This document shows, in pieces, positions 1-8,194 of a stretch of DNA of 18,107 bases. Position 1 is the first letter of the stretch. Each line of letters opens with the position of its first letter. The notes beneath the pieces were generated by a model. That model saw only the letters and a list, made by a program, of their open reading frames with translations, searched no databases and was not told the origin of the DNA. Origin of the DNA: Rhodospirillales bacterium (GTDB lineage: Bacteria; Pseudomonadota; Alphaproteobacteria; Acetobacterales; Acetobacteraceae); the NCBI GenBank assembly GCA_028866445.1, contig JAGWIE010000006.1, forward strand, positions 1 through 18,107. Reading direction: 5' to 3'. The translations under genes were made by a program, and so were the position numbers.

Positions 1-2403
1 CTGGATGGCGCGGTGGAATTTCCGCCCCATAAACTCAGCCAGGCCACCCCGAAGATAAATGATAACCTGGACCTGCTGGACCCGGATTTCGCCGCCACCG
101 TGCATGACTACGAAGCCCTGGCGGAAACCTCCCTCAGCCTGCCAGTCCCTGATTATCCGCTTATCAAAACCATCTTGCCGGGATGGGACAACGATCCCCG
201 CCGCGAGGGCAAGGGCCTTGCCCTACACAATGCCACCCCGGCCAAATACCAGGACTGGCTGGAGAAGCTTATTCGTTACGCGGCGGATCATCCTTTTTAC
301 GGCCAGAAAATCATCTGCGTGAACGCCTGGAATGAATGGGCGGAAGGCGCGTTTCTTGAACCCGATATCCATGCGGGTGCCGCGTTCCTCAACGCCACGG
401 CGCGGGCCATCTGCGAACACAATGCGGCCGACCTCTCAGCGGGTATTTTACTAGTGGGCCACGATGCCCATCCCCATGGCGCGCAGATGCTGCTGCTGCA
501 TATTGCCCGGCAATTAAAGCGGCAATGGGGGGTTAAGATTCATCTGCTGCTGCTCGGCGTCGGACCGCTTTTGGCGAAGTTCTACGAAGTGGCGGAAGTT
601 ACCATCGCTTACGACAAAACCATCATCGGCAACCATCTGGACCAATACCGCCGCTTGGGGCTGCGCCATGCCATCGTCAACTCCGCCGCATCGGCGCGCA
701 TGGTGCCGTGGGCAGAACTGCGCAACATAGAATGCGTGCTGCTGGTGCATGAGCTGCCGCAATTGCTGAAGGAATATAACCTCGAAATTCAGGCCCGCCT
801 GGGTGCGGCCGCCGCACGGAAGGTGGTTTTCTCCTCCGCCTACGCCGCTGAGAAATTTCGTGCCGCCGTGGGGTTGGATGACAGCAACGAAATTGTGCTG
901 CCGCAAGGAAACTACCAGCGCATGAATTTTGACCCGTTGGCCAGGGCGCGCACCCGCACCGCTTTGGGCCTGGGCGAAACGGATTACCTGATTATAGGTG
1001 CCGGTTTTGCGGATATCCGCAAAGGATTTGATCTGTTCCTGCAATTGGCAGCACGTATTTCATCCAAGCGTACGGACGTGCATTTTCTATGGGCCGGCAA
1101 TATCGCATTTACCTTAAAAACATATCTCGAACCAGAAATGGATATGCTGCGGGAGAAAGGGGTTTTCACGCATATTCCTTTCACCGATAAAATTGCCGAT
1201 TATTTTTCAGCCGCTGACGTGCTGGCATTAACCTCACGCGAAGACCCGTTGCCGACAGTGGCGATTGAGGCGTTTGCCTGCGGCATTCCATGCGTGGCGT
1301 TTGATGAAACGGGCGGCATACCGGAATTGCTGCGCGCCGAGAAAGCCGGTTTTGTCGCCCCGCAAGCCGATCTTGATGCCTATCAAGCCGGGTTGGAAGC
1401 GATGCTGGACCACAAGGCGTTAAAAAAACAACGCCCCCGCATCATGAAAATGGCGGAGGAACGGTTCGACTTTCCGCTTTATGTAGATAAACTTCTGGGC
1501 CTTGCAGCGCCTGGCCTGAAGCGCATCAGTGCAGTTGTGCTGAACTACAATTACGCCGCCTATCTGCCCACGCGCCTCGCCAGCATTTTTAATCAAAGCT
1601 ACCCGCTTCAGGAAATTCTACTGCTGGACGATGCCTCCAGCGATACCAGCCTGACCGTGGCAGCCGATACCGCCGCCCAAGCCAGGCGCGATATCAAAAT
1701 TCTGGTGAACCAGGAAAACTCCGGCTCCGTTTTCGCGCAATGGCGCCGCGCGGCGCAGGCGGCGAAGGGCGATTATGTGTGGTTGTGCGAAGCCGATGAT
1801 GCCGCCCACCCAGCCTTCCTGGGCAGTTTGGTGGAGGCGCTGGAACGCGACGATACCGCCCTGCTGGCCTTTACCGACAGCCGCGCCATAGACAAAACCG
1901 GGCAAGAAACCATGCCCAGCTATCAGAGCTATTATTTTCAATCCGGCGTGCGAGACCTCGCGGCTTCGCGGCAATGGCAGGCATCGGAATTCGCAAATAA
2001 ACTGTTAACTGTTCGCAATTTAATTCCGAATGTCAGTGCTGTGCTGTGGCGGCGTGAGGCGCTGCTGAAAGCCTTAGAGGGCATACCAGATCTTGAAAGC
2101 TGGAAGCTCGCGGGGGATTGGCGGCTCTACCTCGAATTACTCGCCAAACAAGATGGTTCAGTGGCTTACGTGGCTGAACCCTTAAACACCCACCGGCGCC
2201 ACCAGGATGGCGTTACCGCCAGGCTTGATACCGCCGCGCATCTGCAGGAGATCGAACGCCTGCACAAGGTTGCGATCGATTTGCTGGACCTGGATGGCGA
2301 CGCTCTGGCCGCGCAGGCGGAATACCGCGCCCAGCTCGAGCGCCAATTCGCAACCGCACAAAACTCTGCCCGCCGCCCTGTTGCCAGACGCAAGAAGGTC
2401 TGA
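1..2403 (+). CDS. Multidomain glycosyltransferase (WbsX-like + GT4 + GT2), 5' end outside window
   Basis: The frame is open from base 1, so the start lies upstream; 800 residues are visible. Numbered from the first codon, residues 1-135 match the C-terminal part of WbsX-type glycosyltransferases (EFPPH at 6-10, PGWDNDPRR from 60, NAWNEWAEG at 108-116). Residues about 148-500 form a GT-B fold GT4 enzyme, with a donor-site signature around 412-426 in which Asp415 replaces the first Glu of the usual E-x7-E pair ending at Glu423. Residues about 508-790 form a GT-A GT2 domain with nucleotide-binding DDASSD (543-548) and an acidic EADD (597-600). No signal peptide or membrane segment is visible, so it probably acts at the cytoplasmic face of the membrane. 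The 41-base gap to rmlB and shared strand suggest one operon for rhamnose-containing polysaccharide. The individual sugars and linkages cannot be read from the sequence. Confidence 0.9.
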   Translation: MDGAVEFPPHKLSQATPKINDNLDLLDPDFAATVHDYEALAETSLSLPVPDYPLIKTILPGWDNDPRREGKGLALHNATPAKYQDWLEKLIRYAADHPFYGQKIICVNAWNEWAEGAFLEPDIHAGAAFLNATARAICEHNAADLSAGILLVGHDAHPHGAQMLLLHIARQLKRQWGVKIHLLLLGVGPLLAKFYEVAEVTIAYDKTIIGNHLDQYRRLGLRHAIVNSAASARMVPWAELRNIECVLLVHELPQLLKEYNLEIQARLGAAAARKVVFSSAYAAEKFRAAVGLDDSNEIVLPQGNYQRMNFDPLARARTRTALGLGETDYLIIGAGFADIRKGFDLFLQLAARISSKRTDVHFLWAGNIAFTLKTYLEPEMDMLREKGVFTHIPFTDKIADYFSAADVLALTSREDPLPTVAIEAFACGIPCVAFDETGGIPELLRAEKAGFVAPQADLDAYQAGLEAMLDHKALKKQRPRIMKMAEERFDFPLYVDKLLGLAAPGLKRISAVVLNYNYAAYLPTRLASIFNQSYPLQEILLLDDASSDTSLTVAADTAAQARRDIKILVNQENSGSVFAQWRRAAQAAKGDYVWLCEADDAAHPAFLGSLVEALERDDTALLAFTDSRAIDKTGQETMPSYQSYYFQSGVRDLAASRQWQASEFANKLLTVRNLIPNVSAVLWRREALLKALEGIPDLESWKLAGDWRLYLELLAKQDGSVAYVAEPLNTHRRHQDGVTARLDTAAHLQEIERLHKVAIDLLDLDGDALAAQAEYRAQLERQFATAQNSARRPVARRKKV

Positions 2404-2444
2404 TTGTACTATCCTGAGACCCTGAGGAACGATTTGGAGTGCCC

Positions 2445-3500
2445 ATGAAAATTCTTTTAACTGGCGGGTGCGGCTTTATCGGTTCCGCCGTTGTCAGGCG
2501 CGCCATCCGCCAGGAAGGGCATCAGATCGTCAATATCGATAAGATGACCTATGCCGCGTCCGAGGATGCGCTGGAGAATGCACTCACTCATCCGAACCAT
2601 TTGCTGGTAAAGCAGGATATCTGCGACCTCGCCGGCATCCGCGCTGCTTTCGCAGCACATCAGCCGGATGCGGTGATGCATCTCGCCGCTGAGAGCCATG
2701 TGGACCGCTCGATCGATGGCCCGGCCGCCTTTGTGCACACCAACGTCACCGGCACCTTCATCATGCTGGAAGCCGCACGGGAATATTTCGCCACACTCTC
2801 CGGCGAGAAAAAGGAGCGTTTTCGCTTCCACCATATCTCCACAGATGAAGTGTTCGGCGCACTTGAGGATAACGACCCGCCGTTCAACGAGCATACGCCT
2901 TACGACCCGCGCAGTCCGTATTCTTCCTCCAAGGCTGCATCGGACCATCTGGCCCGCGCCTGGATGCACACTTATGGCCTGCCGGTGATCGTCTCCAACA
3001 CCACCAATAATTACGGCAAATGGCAGTTTCCGGAAAAGCTCATCCCGCTGGTGACGCTGAACGCCATCGAGGAAAAGCCTCTGCCGGTCTATGGTGCGGG
3101 CCTGAACACCCGCGACTGGCTGTTCGTGGATGACCACGCTGAGGCGCTTTTGAAAGTCGTCACCCAAGGCGTGCCGGGCGAGACCTATTGCATCGGCGCC
3201 CGCCAACCCCGCAAGAATATCGACGTGGTGAAGGCCATCTGCGCCATTCTGGACCAGAAGCTGCCCAGCCCCAACGGCGCGCGTGAGCGGCTTATCACTT
3301 ATGTCACCGACCGCCCCGGCCATGACAATCGCTACGAGATCGACCCCGGCAGCGCTGAAAAAGCGCTGGGCTGGACAGCCGAGCATGATTTCGAGCGTGG
3401 CCTGGCCGTTACCATCAGCTGGTATCTGGACAACCGGCCCTGGTGGGAGGGTATCCGCTCCAAAAAATATTCCGGCCAGCGTTTGGGAGCCGCCGCGTGA
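2445..3500 (+). CDS. rfbB: dTDP-glucose 4,6-dehydratase (RmlB)
   Basis: This enzyme converts dTDP-D-glucose to dTDP-4-keto-6-deoxy-D-glucose, the second step of dTDP-L-rhamnose synthesis, using tightly bound NAD. The 351-residue length is typical. The extended short-chain dehydrogenase signature is complete: the NAD-binding loop GGCGFIG at residues 7-13, catalytic Thr133-Asp134-Glu135 in HISTDEVFG, and Tyr159/Lys163 in YSSSK. The start is taken as ATG 2445 because GGAG at 2436-2439 sits five bases upstream and the protein then begins MKILLTGG, as in the family; an in-frame GTG at 2439 overlaps that ribosome site and is rejected. The stop overlaps the rmlA start by four bases, implying translational coupling. 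Confidence 0.97.
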   Translation: MKILLTGGCGFIGSAVVRRAIRQEGHQIVNIDKMTYAASEDALENALTHPNHLLVKQDICDLAGIRAAFAAHQPDAVMHLAAESHVDRSIDGPAAFVHTNVTGTFIMLEAAREYFATLSGEKKERFRFHHISTDEVFGALEDNDPPFNEHTPYDPRSPYSSSKAASDHLARAWMHTYGLPVIVSNTTNNYGKWQFPEKLIPLVTLNAIEEKPLPVYGAGLNTRDWLFVDDHAEALLKVVTQGVPGETYCIGARQPRKNIDVVKAICAILDQKLPSPNGARERLITYVTDRPGHDNRYEIDPGSAEKALGWTAEHDFERGLAVTISWYLDNRPWWEGIRSKKYSGQRLGAAA

Positions 3501-4378
3501 TCACCAAGGGCATCATTCTGGCGGGCGGCTCCGGCACGCGCCTGCATCCCATCACCCAGGCCAGCTCCAAACAGCTGCTGCCGGTTTACGACAAACCAAT
3601 GATCTATTACCCGCTTTGCACGCTCATGCTGGCGGGCATCCGCGAGGTGCTCATCATCTCCACGCCGCAGGATCTGCCGCAATTCCAGCGCCTGTTTCAT
3701 GACGGCTCACATCTTGGCATCCGCATCTCTTATGCCGAGCAGCCGAGCCCGGATGGTCTGGCGCAGGCCTTCCTCATCGGCGAGGAGTGGATCGGCGGCG
3801 AGGCCTGCGCCCTGGCGCTGGGCGACAATCTCATCCATGGCGACCATCTCTCCACCCTGCTGCGCGCCGCCGGTGCAAGGCCGGAAGGGGCAACCGTGTT
3901 TGCCTATCAGGTGCGCGACCCAGAGCGTTACGGTGTGGTTTGGTTCGATGCGGATGGCAAAGCCGTCGATATCGTTGAGAAGCCAACCGAGCCCAGCTCC
4001 AACTGGGCCGTCACCGGGCTTTATTTCTACGATAAGCGCGTGACAGAGCTCGCGAAGAAGGTGAAGCCCTCGGCGCGCGGCGAGCTTGAGATCACTGACC
4101 TCAACAACATGTATCTGCAAGAGGGCACGCTGAAGGTCGAGCGTCTCGGCCGTGGCACCGCCTGGCTGGATGCCGGCACGCCGGACAGCCTGCTGCAATC
4201 AGCCAATTTCGTGCAAACCATCCAGGACCGGCAAGGTAATCTCGTCGGCAGCCCGGAGGAAGTTGCCTACCGCATGGGCTTTATCGACGCTGAACAGCTC
4301 CGCGCCCGCGCCAAGCTGATCGCCAAAACCGAGCTTGGCCGGATCCTCAAGAACATCGCTGATGGGGTGCATCACTGA
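3497..4378 (+). CDS. rfbA: Glucose-1-phosphate thymidylyltransferase (RmlA)
   Basis: This enzyme joins dTTP and glucose 1-phosphate into dTDP-glucose, the committed and normally feedback-inhibited first step of dTDP-rhamnose synthesis. The nucleotidyltransferase signature GGSGTRLHPIT lies at residues 10-20, followed by SKQLLPVYDKPM (24-35) and the metal/sugar-binding LGDNL containing Asp110. At 293 residues it has the usual RmlA length. The start is GTG 3497, overlapping the rmlB stop as GTGA; GGGAG at 3485-3489 lies seven bases upstream. Longer upstream starts in the same frame would add residues lying inside rmlB that do not belong to the family. The gene ends by sharing one base with rmlC (TGATG). 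Confidence 0.97.
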   Translation: MITKGIILAGGSGTRLHPITQASSKQLLPVYDKPMIYYPLCTLMLAGIREVLIISTPQDLPQFQRLFHDGSHLGIRISYAEQPSPDGLAQAFLIGEEWIGGEACALALGDNLIHGDHLSTLLRAAGARPEGATVFAYQVRDPERYGVVWFDADGKAVDIVEKPTEPSSNWAVTGLYFYDKRVTELAKKVKPSARGELEITDLNNMYLQEGTLKVERLGRGTAWLDAGTPDSLLQSANFVQTIQDRQGNLVGSPEEVAYRMGFIDAEQLRARAKLIAKTELGRILKNIADGVHH

Positions 4379-4938
4379 TGAAGATCGAATCGCTTGCCAT
4401 CCCAGACGTCAAACTCATCACCCCGCCTAAATTCGGAGACAGCCGGGGATTTTTCTCGGAAACCTGGAGCATCGCGAAGCTGAAGCCGCAGGGGTTTGAC
4501 GAGCATTTCGTGCAAGACAACCAGAGTTTCTCCGCCCAGAAAGGTACGCTGCGCGGCCTGCATTGCCAGGCTTCGCCCTTCGTGCAGGGCAAGCTGGTGC
4601 GCGTCATTCGCGGTGCCATCTGGGATGTGGCGGTAGATATCCGCCAGGGCTCGCCCAGCTTCGGCAAATGGGTGGGGGCGGAAATCTCCGAGGAAAACTG
4701 GACGCAAATCTGGGTGCCAGGCGGGTTTCTGCATGGCTTTGTCACCCTCACCGAAAACACCGAAGTGATCTACAAGGTCACCGGCGATTACGACAAAGCC
4801 TCCGAGCGCGCGGTGATCTGGAATGATCCCACCTTGGGCATCGACTGGCCGGTGCCGCCGGAAGGCGTGGTGCTTTCCGACAAAGACAAGATCGCCCCCG
4901 CCTTTAACCCTGAAGACCGCTGGTTTACTTATTCATGA
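4378..4938 (+). CDS. rfbC: dTDP-4-dehydrorhamnose 3,5-epimerase (RmlC)
   Basis: This enzyme epimerises C3 and C5 of dTDP-4-keto-6-deoxyglucose to give dTDP-4-keto-L-rhamnose. The 186-residue cupin-like protein shows the RmlC hallmarks in order: the DSRGFFSE segment (21-28), FVQDNQS (44-50), LRGLHCQ with the catalytic-base His62, conserved Asp87 in DVAVDIR, VPGGFLHGF with His119, and EVIYK with Tyr132, the expected general acid. It starts on the last base of the rmlA stop codon and ends in an ATGA overlap with rmlD, so translation is probably coupled on both sides. All residues expected for catalysis are present. Confidence 0.97.
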   Translation: MKIESLAIPDVKLITPPKFGDSRGFFSETWSIAKLKPQGFDEHFVQDNQSFSAQKGTLRGLHCQASPFVQGKLVRVIRGAIWDVAVDIRQGSPSFGKWVGAEISEENWTQIWVPGGFLHGFVTLTENTEVIYKVTGDYDKASERAVIWNDPTLGIDWPVPPEGVVLSDKDKIAPAFNPEDRWFTYS

Positions 4939-5822
4939 TCCTCGTCACTGGTGCCTCCGGGCAATTGGGGGATGCACTTTCCCGTCGCCTCGCCGCGCGG
5001 GGCGCTCCCTTCACCCCCGTGCAGCGCCCAGGTTTTGATTTCGAGCAGCCGGAAACGATTACCGCCTGCTTTAAAACCGCCAAGCCCAGCCTGGTGATAA
5101 ACGCCGCCGCCTACACGGCGGTGGACAAGGCCGAGACCGACCAGGAGGCCGCGAAAGCCGGCAACCATACCGGCCCGCTGGCGCTGGCGCAGCTTTGCAA
5201 GGCCGCCGATATCCCCTTCATCCACGTCTCTACCGATTACGTGTTCGACGGCAATAAGGGTGCTCCCTATCTTGAGAGCGACCCAACCAGCCCAACCGGG
5301 GTGTATGGCACCACAAAGCGCAATGGGGAGGAGGCGGTTCTCACCACCAGCGCGCAAGCCGTTATCCTGCGCACCGCCTGGGTCTATTCCGCGCATGGTA
5401 AAAATTTCGCGCGCACCATGATAAATGCCGGGCGCAAAATGCCAGTTTTGCGCGTGGTGGCGGACCAGCGCGGCACCCCCACGGCGGCGTGCGATTTGGC
5501 GGATGCCATTCTCGTAATTGCAGATAAGATTTCCGCCACGGGCTGGCAGCCAGAATACCGGGGTATCTTCCATGCCACTGGTGGCGGCGAAACCACCTGG
5601 CACGGCTTTGCCACCGCTATTTTCCAGGAAGCAGCGAAACAGGGCTACCAACCGCCGGAGGTTCAGCCCATCGCCACGGCGGACTGGCCAACCCCCACCC
5701 GTCGCCCGCCCGATTCGCGGCTGGATGGCGGCAAGCTCGCCCGGGTGTTCGGGACTGCATTACCACCTTGGCGTGAAACACTCCCTGGGGTGATCACCGA
5801 ATTAATGAAGTTTGACGTTTAA
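4935..5822 (+). CDS. rfbD: dTDP-4-dehydrorhamnose reductase (RmlD)
   Basis: This enzyme reduces dTDP-4-keto-L-rhamnose with NAD(P)H to dTDP-L-rhamnose, the activated sugar used by rhamnosyltransferases. The 295-residue extended SDR protein has the cofactor loop TGASGQLG (5-12), NAAAYTAVDKAE (56-67), STDYVFDG (99-106) and the catalytic Tyr124/Lys128 pair in YGTTK. ATG 4935 overlaps the rmlC stop by four bases; no strong separate ribosome site is seen, consistent with re-initiation. It is the last gene before a 174-base intergenic region, so it probably ends the operon, although no classical U-tract terminator follows. Confidence 0.97.
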   Translation: MILVTGASGQLGDALSRRLAARGAPFTPVQRPGFDFEQPETITACFKTAKPSLVINAAAYTAVDKAETDQEAAKAGNHTGPLALAQLCKAADIPFIHVSTDYVFDGNKGAPYLESDPTSPTGVYGTTKRNGEEAVLTTSAQAVILRTAWVYSAHGKNFARTMINAGRKMPVLRVVADQRGTPTAACDLADAILVIADKISATGWQPEYRGIFHATGGGETTWHGFATAIFQEAAKQGYQPPEVQPIATADWPTPTRRPPDSRLDGGKLARVFGTALPPWRETLPGVITELMKFDV

Positions 5823-5855
5823 CATAACGAAAAAATTACATTAATTCCGCCCCAT

Positions 5856-5870
5856 ACACGCTCTGCGTGT
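5856..5870 (+). terminator. Weak hairpin after rmlD, possible transcript end
   Basis: ACACGC (5856-5861) and GCGTGT (5865-5870) form a perfect 6-bp stem with a three-base loop, 33 bases beyond the rmlD stop. No run of T follows, so it is not a textbook intrinsic terminator. It may slow polymerase or protect the 3' end of the operon messenger. The call is tentative. Confidence 0.25.
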
Positions 5871-5880
5871 GGTAGGAGCG

Positions 5881-5910
5881 TTGCCATGAAACGAAGAGAC
5901 TTTGTATAGT
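5881..5910 (+). promoter_or_regulatory. Candidate sigma-70-type promoter for the GT2 gene at 5997
   Basis: TTGCCA (5881-5886) and TATAGT (5905-5910) each match five of six consensus bases, with an 18-base spacer. The predicted start near 5917 leaves an untranslated leader of about 80 bases before the ATG at 5997. The -10 box is embedded in the palindrome at 5896-5913. No experimental support is available. Confidence 0.45.
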
Positions 5911-5913
5911 CTC
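5896..5913. repeat. Perfect inverted repeat overlapping the -10 box, possible operator
   Basis: GAGACT (5896-5901) and AGTCTC (5908-5913) are exact inverted copies separated by six bases. The right half and spacer contain the proposed -10 hexamer. A dimeric repressor bound here would block polymerase; alternatively the site could simply form an RNA hairpin. The binding protein is unknown. Confidence 0.4.
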
Positions 5914-5996
5914 AAGAGTTTCGGGTAACTATTAATCCGTGGGCAAATGATCGATTACAGCTCACAAATGGACAGTGAAGGAGAAGTTCAGGCTTC

Positions 5997-7025
5997 ATGA
6001 GTCCTGCTTCATCACCAGGCGCCTCGAATACCGGGGTCGCCATTCTCCTCTCTACATTTAATGGGCAGGAATTTCTGTCCGTTCAACTGAACAGTTTTCT
6101 GGCTCAAACCCATGAGCGGTGGGTGTTGCATTGGCGCGACGATGGCTCCGCGGATGACACCGTGGCCATCATGCGTGAATTTGCTGCCCGCGTGGGGCCA
6201 GAGCGTTGTGTCGAGTCGCCCTCATCAGGTCCGCATCTGGGTGCCACTGCCAGCTTTCTCACATTACTGAGAGAGAGCATTGGCGCCATGGCGGTGGCCT
6301 TTGCAGATCAGGACGATGTATGGCTGCCGGGAAAACTGCATTCCGCCGTGGAAATGCTGGCAGATGCTGGCGAAACCCCTGCCCTTTATTGCGCCCGGCA
6401 ATATCTGGTGGATGAAGCACTGCGCGGTGCCAAACTCTCAACGCATTATCGGGGCGTAGCTGGGTTTCCCGCCTGCCTCACCCAAAACATCGCCAACGGC
6501 AACACGCTAGTGATGAACGCCGCAGCTGCTGCCCTGGTGGCCACGGCAGATGAGCCGGAAGGCACCGTGCATGACTGGTGGTGCTATATCATCGTCTCGG
6601 CCTGTGGCGGGAATATCTTGTTTGATGAACGGCCCCAGGTGCTCTACCGGCTGCATAAGGGCAACCTCATCGGCCGTGCCCAACCGCTTTACGCCCGGGC
6701 TTTGGCCGCCATCCAGCGCGGCCCCGTGGTTTATATGACCATGATGCAGCGCCATACCGACGCTTTAATTACCCAGACACCAAAATTAACCCAAGAGGCA
6801 AGGCAGGATCTAACCCTGGTCCGGAAAGGGCTTTATGGTGGCTTCTTAAACCGCATTCTGGCTCTTCGCTGCCAGCGATTCCGCCGCCGTACGGCGCTTG
6901 AGAATCTCTTGTTCCGTTTCTGGTTTCTTAACAACCGGCGTTTTCTGCTCGCCGCCACAAACAAAAGGACGGCATTGCCCAACCTGCCCCAGCCTACGCC
7001 CAGTTATCAGGAAACCGGAAGCTAA
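5997..7025 (+). CDS. GT2-family glycosyltransferase, rhamnosyltransferase-like
   Basis: This is a GT-A fold glycosyltransferase of 342 residues. The N-terminal motif VAILLSTFNGQEFL (14-27) is followed by the nucleotide-binding WRDDGSADDT (46-55) and the metal-binding AFADQDDVW (101-109). HDWW and the segment ending LYRLHKGN, near residues 190-222, resemble the acceptor side of rhamnosyltransferase-like GT2 proteins. Donor and acceptor are not determined, but proximity to rmlBACD makes dTDP-rhamnose a reasonable donor. The start at ATG 5997 is preceded by AAGGAG (5978-5983) at a rather long 13-base spacing. No signal peptide is present, so action at the cytoplasmic membrane face is expected. 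It is separated from rmlD by 174 bases with its own candidate promoter. Confidence 0.85.
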   Translation: MSPASSPGASNTGVAILLSTFNGQEFLSVQLNSFLAQTHERWVLHWRDDGSADDTVAIMREFAARVGPERCVESPSSGPHLGATASFLTLLRESIGAMAVAFADQDDVWLPGKLHSAVEMLADAGETPALYCARQYLVDEALRGAKLSTHYRGVAGFPACLTQNIANGNTLVMNAAAAALVATADEPEGTVHDWWCYIIVSACGGNILFDERPQVLYRLHKGNLIGRAQPLYARALAAIQRGPVVYMTMMQRHTDALITQTPKLTQEARQDLTLVRKGLYGGFLNRILALRCQRFRRRTALENLLFRFWFLNNRRFLLAATNKRTALPNLPQPTPSYQETGS

Positions 7026-7043
7026 CCGGCCAGGAAGCCTTGT

Positions 7044-7796
7044 TCAGGCCCCGCGAATATCCTGCCAATCCTCGGTGAAGGGCTTCTTACGGAAGGTCGC
7101 CCAGATAAAATTCATCGTATAGCGCAGCCCGATGGTAAACACGCCTTCCCCCACCAACCGCCGGCCCGAGGATTGCGCCGGAAGATGGAAGGTGAATTTC
7201 ACTGTTCCTACCTTGGAAAGCCGGTTCGCCATATCTGTATCCTCGCCATAGAAGGAAAACCGGAGGTCCGGATTGCCCAACTTGAGCATCGCGGCCCGTT
7301 TGACGATGAAATTCCCGCCCTGGAGCATCGAGCCCACGTTCAGGACATAATGATTGAATACATAAGCGAGCCAGGCCAGACGATAATAGCAGGCAACCAC
7401 GGCATTCACCTTCCTCGGCACGCCGTAATAGACATACGGGCCGGAAAGCCCCACCAACGCCTCCGAACGACCGAACTGGCGCAACACCTCCGCCAGCCAG
7501 CCCGGCGGGATAATCGTATCCGCGTCTATATTGGCGATGAGCGCGCCGGTGGTGTTCTCAAAGCCGGTCCAACGGGCTTGCACCAGCCCTTTTCGGGGTT
7601 CGTCCACCACCTGCACACCCTCTACGGCAAGGGCCACTGCGCGGGTATCATCGGTGCTGGCATTATTCACCACGATAATCTCCGCATCCTGCCCCAGCTT
7701 CAGCCCTGTTCGGGTGATCTCATCGCGGATTGCGGAGAGTGAACGCGGAAGCAAAACCTGCTCGTTATAAGCCGGTACGACGAAACTGATCTTCAT
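7044..7796 (-). CDS. GT2-family glycosyltransferase
   Basis: This 250-residue GT-A enzyme begins MKISFVVPAYNE, the usual GT2 opening. It carries NNASTDDT (44-51), the metal-binding NIDADT with Asp91/Asp93, QGGNF (159-163) and a GEDTD motif at 184-188 that supplies the likely catalytic acidic residue. No transmembrane segment is convincing. The start chosen is the ATG at 7796-7794, with AGGAG about ten bases upstream; an in-frame ATG ten codons earlier (7826) is possible, since a purine-rich stretch precedes it too. It converges on the preceding GT2 gene with an 18-base gap and no clear terminator between. The substrate is unknown; the context suggests polysaccharide or glycolipid assembly. 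Confidence 0.85.
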   Translation of the reverse strand: MKISFVVPAYNEQVLLPRSLSAIRDEITRTGLKLGQDAEIIVVNNASTDDTRAVALAVEGVQVVDEPRKGLVQARWTGFENTTGALIANIDADTIIPPGWLAEVLRQFGRSEALVGLSGPYVYYGVPRKVNAVVACYYRLAWLAYVFNHYVLNVGSMLQGGNFIVKRAAMLKLGNPDLRFSFYGEDTDMANRLSKVGTVKFTFHLPAQSSGRRLVGEGVFTIGLRYTMNFIWATFRKKPFTEDWQDIRGA

Positions 7797-8038
7797 TGCG
7801 CATAAGCTCCTGAGACTCGGCGGCATGACCCCCCTCGTCCGGCTATCAACAAGGCATGAATGTGGAAAGCGAATGACTGTTTGATGAAAAATGGCAAGAA
7901 TGCCAGATTTCCAGAGATAATTCAGCTTAAATCCTGCTGCGCCGGTTTTGGTACCCTAATCCGCCGGGGCCGGTTGACATATTCAGGCAGGGGCGGCATA
8001 CCGCGCCTCCAATTGATCCATTCTAGCCGAGATATCCG
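7797..8038. other. Intergenic region between divergent GT2 gene and rpmJ
   Basis: No open frame here looks like a real gene; a 60-codon frame across it has no recognisable content and runs into rpmJ. The right part holds the rpmJ promoter, and the left part should hold the promoter of the minus-strand GT2 gene, for which no convincing boxes were found. Confidence 0.6.
7974..8002 (+). promoter_or_regulatory. Candidate promoter for rpmJ
   Basis: A perfect -35 box TTGACA (7974-7979) is followed after 17 bases by CATACC (7997-8002), a weak -10 box, in keeping with the relaxed -10 boxes of alphaproteobacterial housekeeping promoters. Transcription would start about 30 bases before the rpmJ ATG. 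Confidence 0.55.
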
Positions 8039-8164
8039 ATGAAGATCCGTAACTCTCTGAAATCCGCGAAGCTTCGCGACAAGAACTGCCGCGTTGTCCG
8101 CCGCCACGGCCGGGTTTACGTGATCAACAAGAAAAACCCGCGCATGAAGGCGCGTCAGGGCTAA
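8039..8164 (+). CDS. rpmJ: 50S ribosomal protein L36 (bL36), zinc-free form
   Basis: This 41-codon gene encodes MKIRNSLKSAKLRDKNCRVV followed by a basic stretch ending RMKARQG. It is a component of the large ribosomal subunit that binds 23S rRNA. The KIRNSLK start, RRHGRVYVINKKNPR core and KARQG end identify bL36 of the YkgO-like type. Only one cysteine (Cys17) is present, so the C-x2-C-x12-C-x4-H zinc ribbon of the classical form is absent; this is normal for alphaproteobacteria. The ribosome-binding site is weak. The gene is monocistronic, lying between its own promoter and an intrinsic terminator. Confidence 0.96.
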   Translation: MKIRNSLKSAKLRDKNCRVVRRHGRVYVINKKNPRMKARQG

Positions 8165-8172
8165 TTCTTTCA

Positions 8173-8187
8173 GCCTCATTTTGAGGC
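8173..8187 (+). repeat. First of two tandem hairpins after rpmJ
   Basis: GCCTCA (8173-8178) pairs perfectly with TGAGGC (8182-8187) across a three-base loop, directly after the rpmJ stop. No T run follows; the true terminator is the next hairpin. It may protect the short messenger's 3' end. Confidence 0.5.
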
Positions 8188-8194
8188 GGCAGAC

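Noticed and set aside
2457..3386. 309-codon open frame on the minus strand across rmlB
   Set aside because: It is fully antisense to an unmistakable rmlB, its protein has no recognisable motif, and long antisense frames are expected in GC-rich DNA.
4929..5651. 240-codon minus-strand frame across rmlD
   Set aside because: It is the shadow of a gene with all RmlD catalytic motifs; no start signal or family resemblance.
7173..7742. 189-codon plus-strand frame opposite the minus-strand GT2 gene
   Set aside because: The minus strand carries the complete GT2 motif set, while this frame has none.
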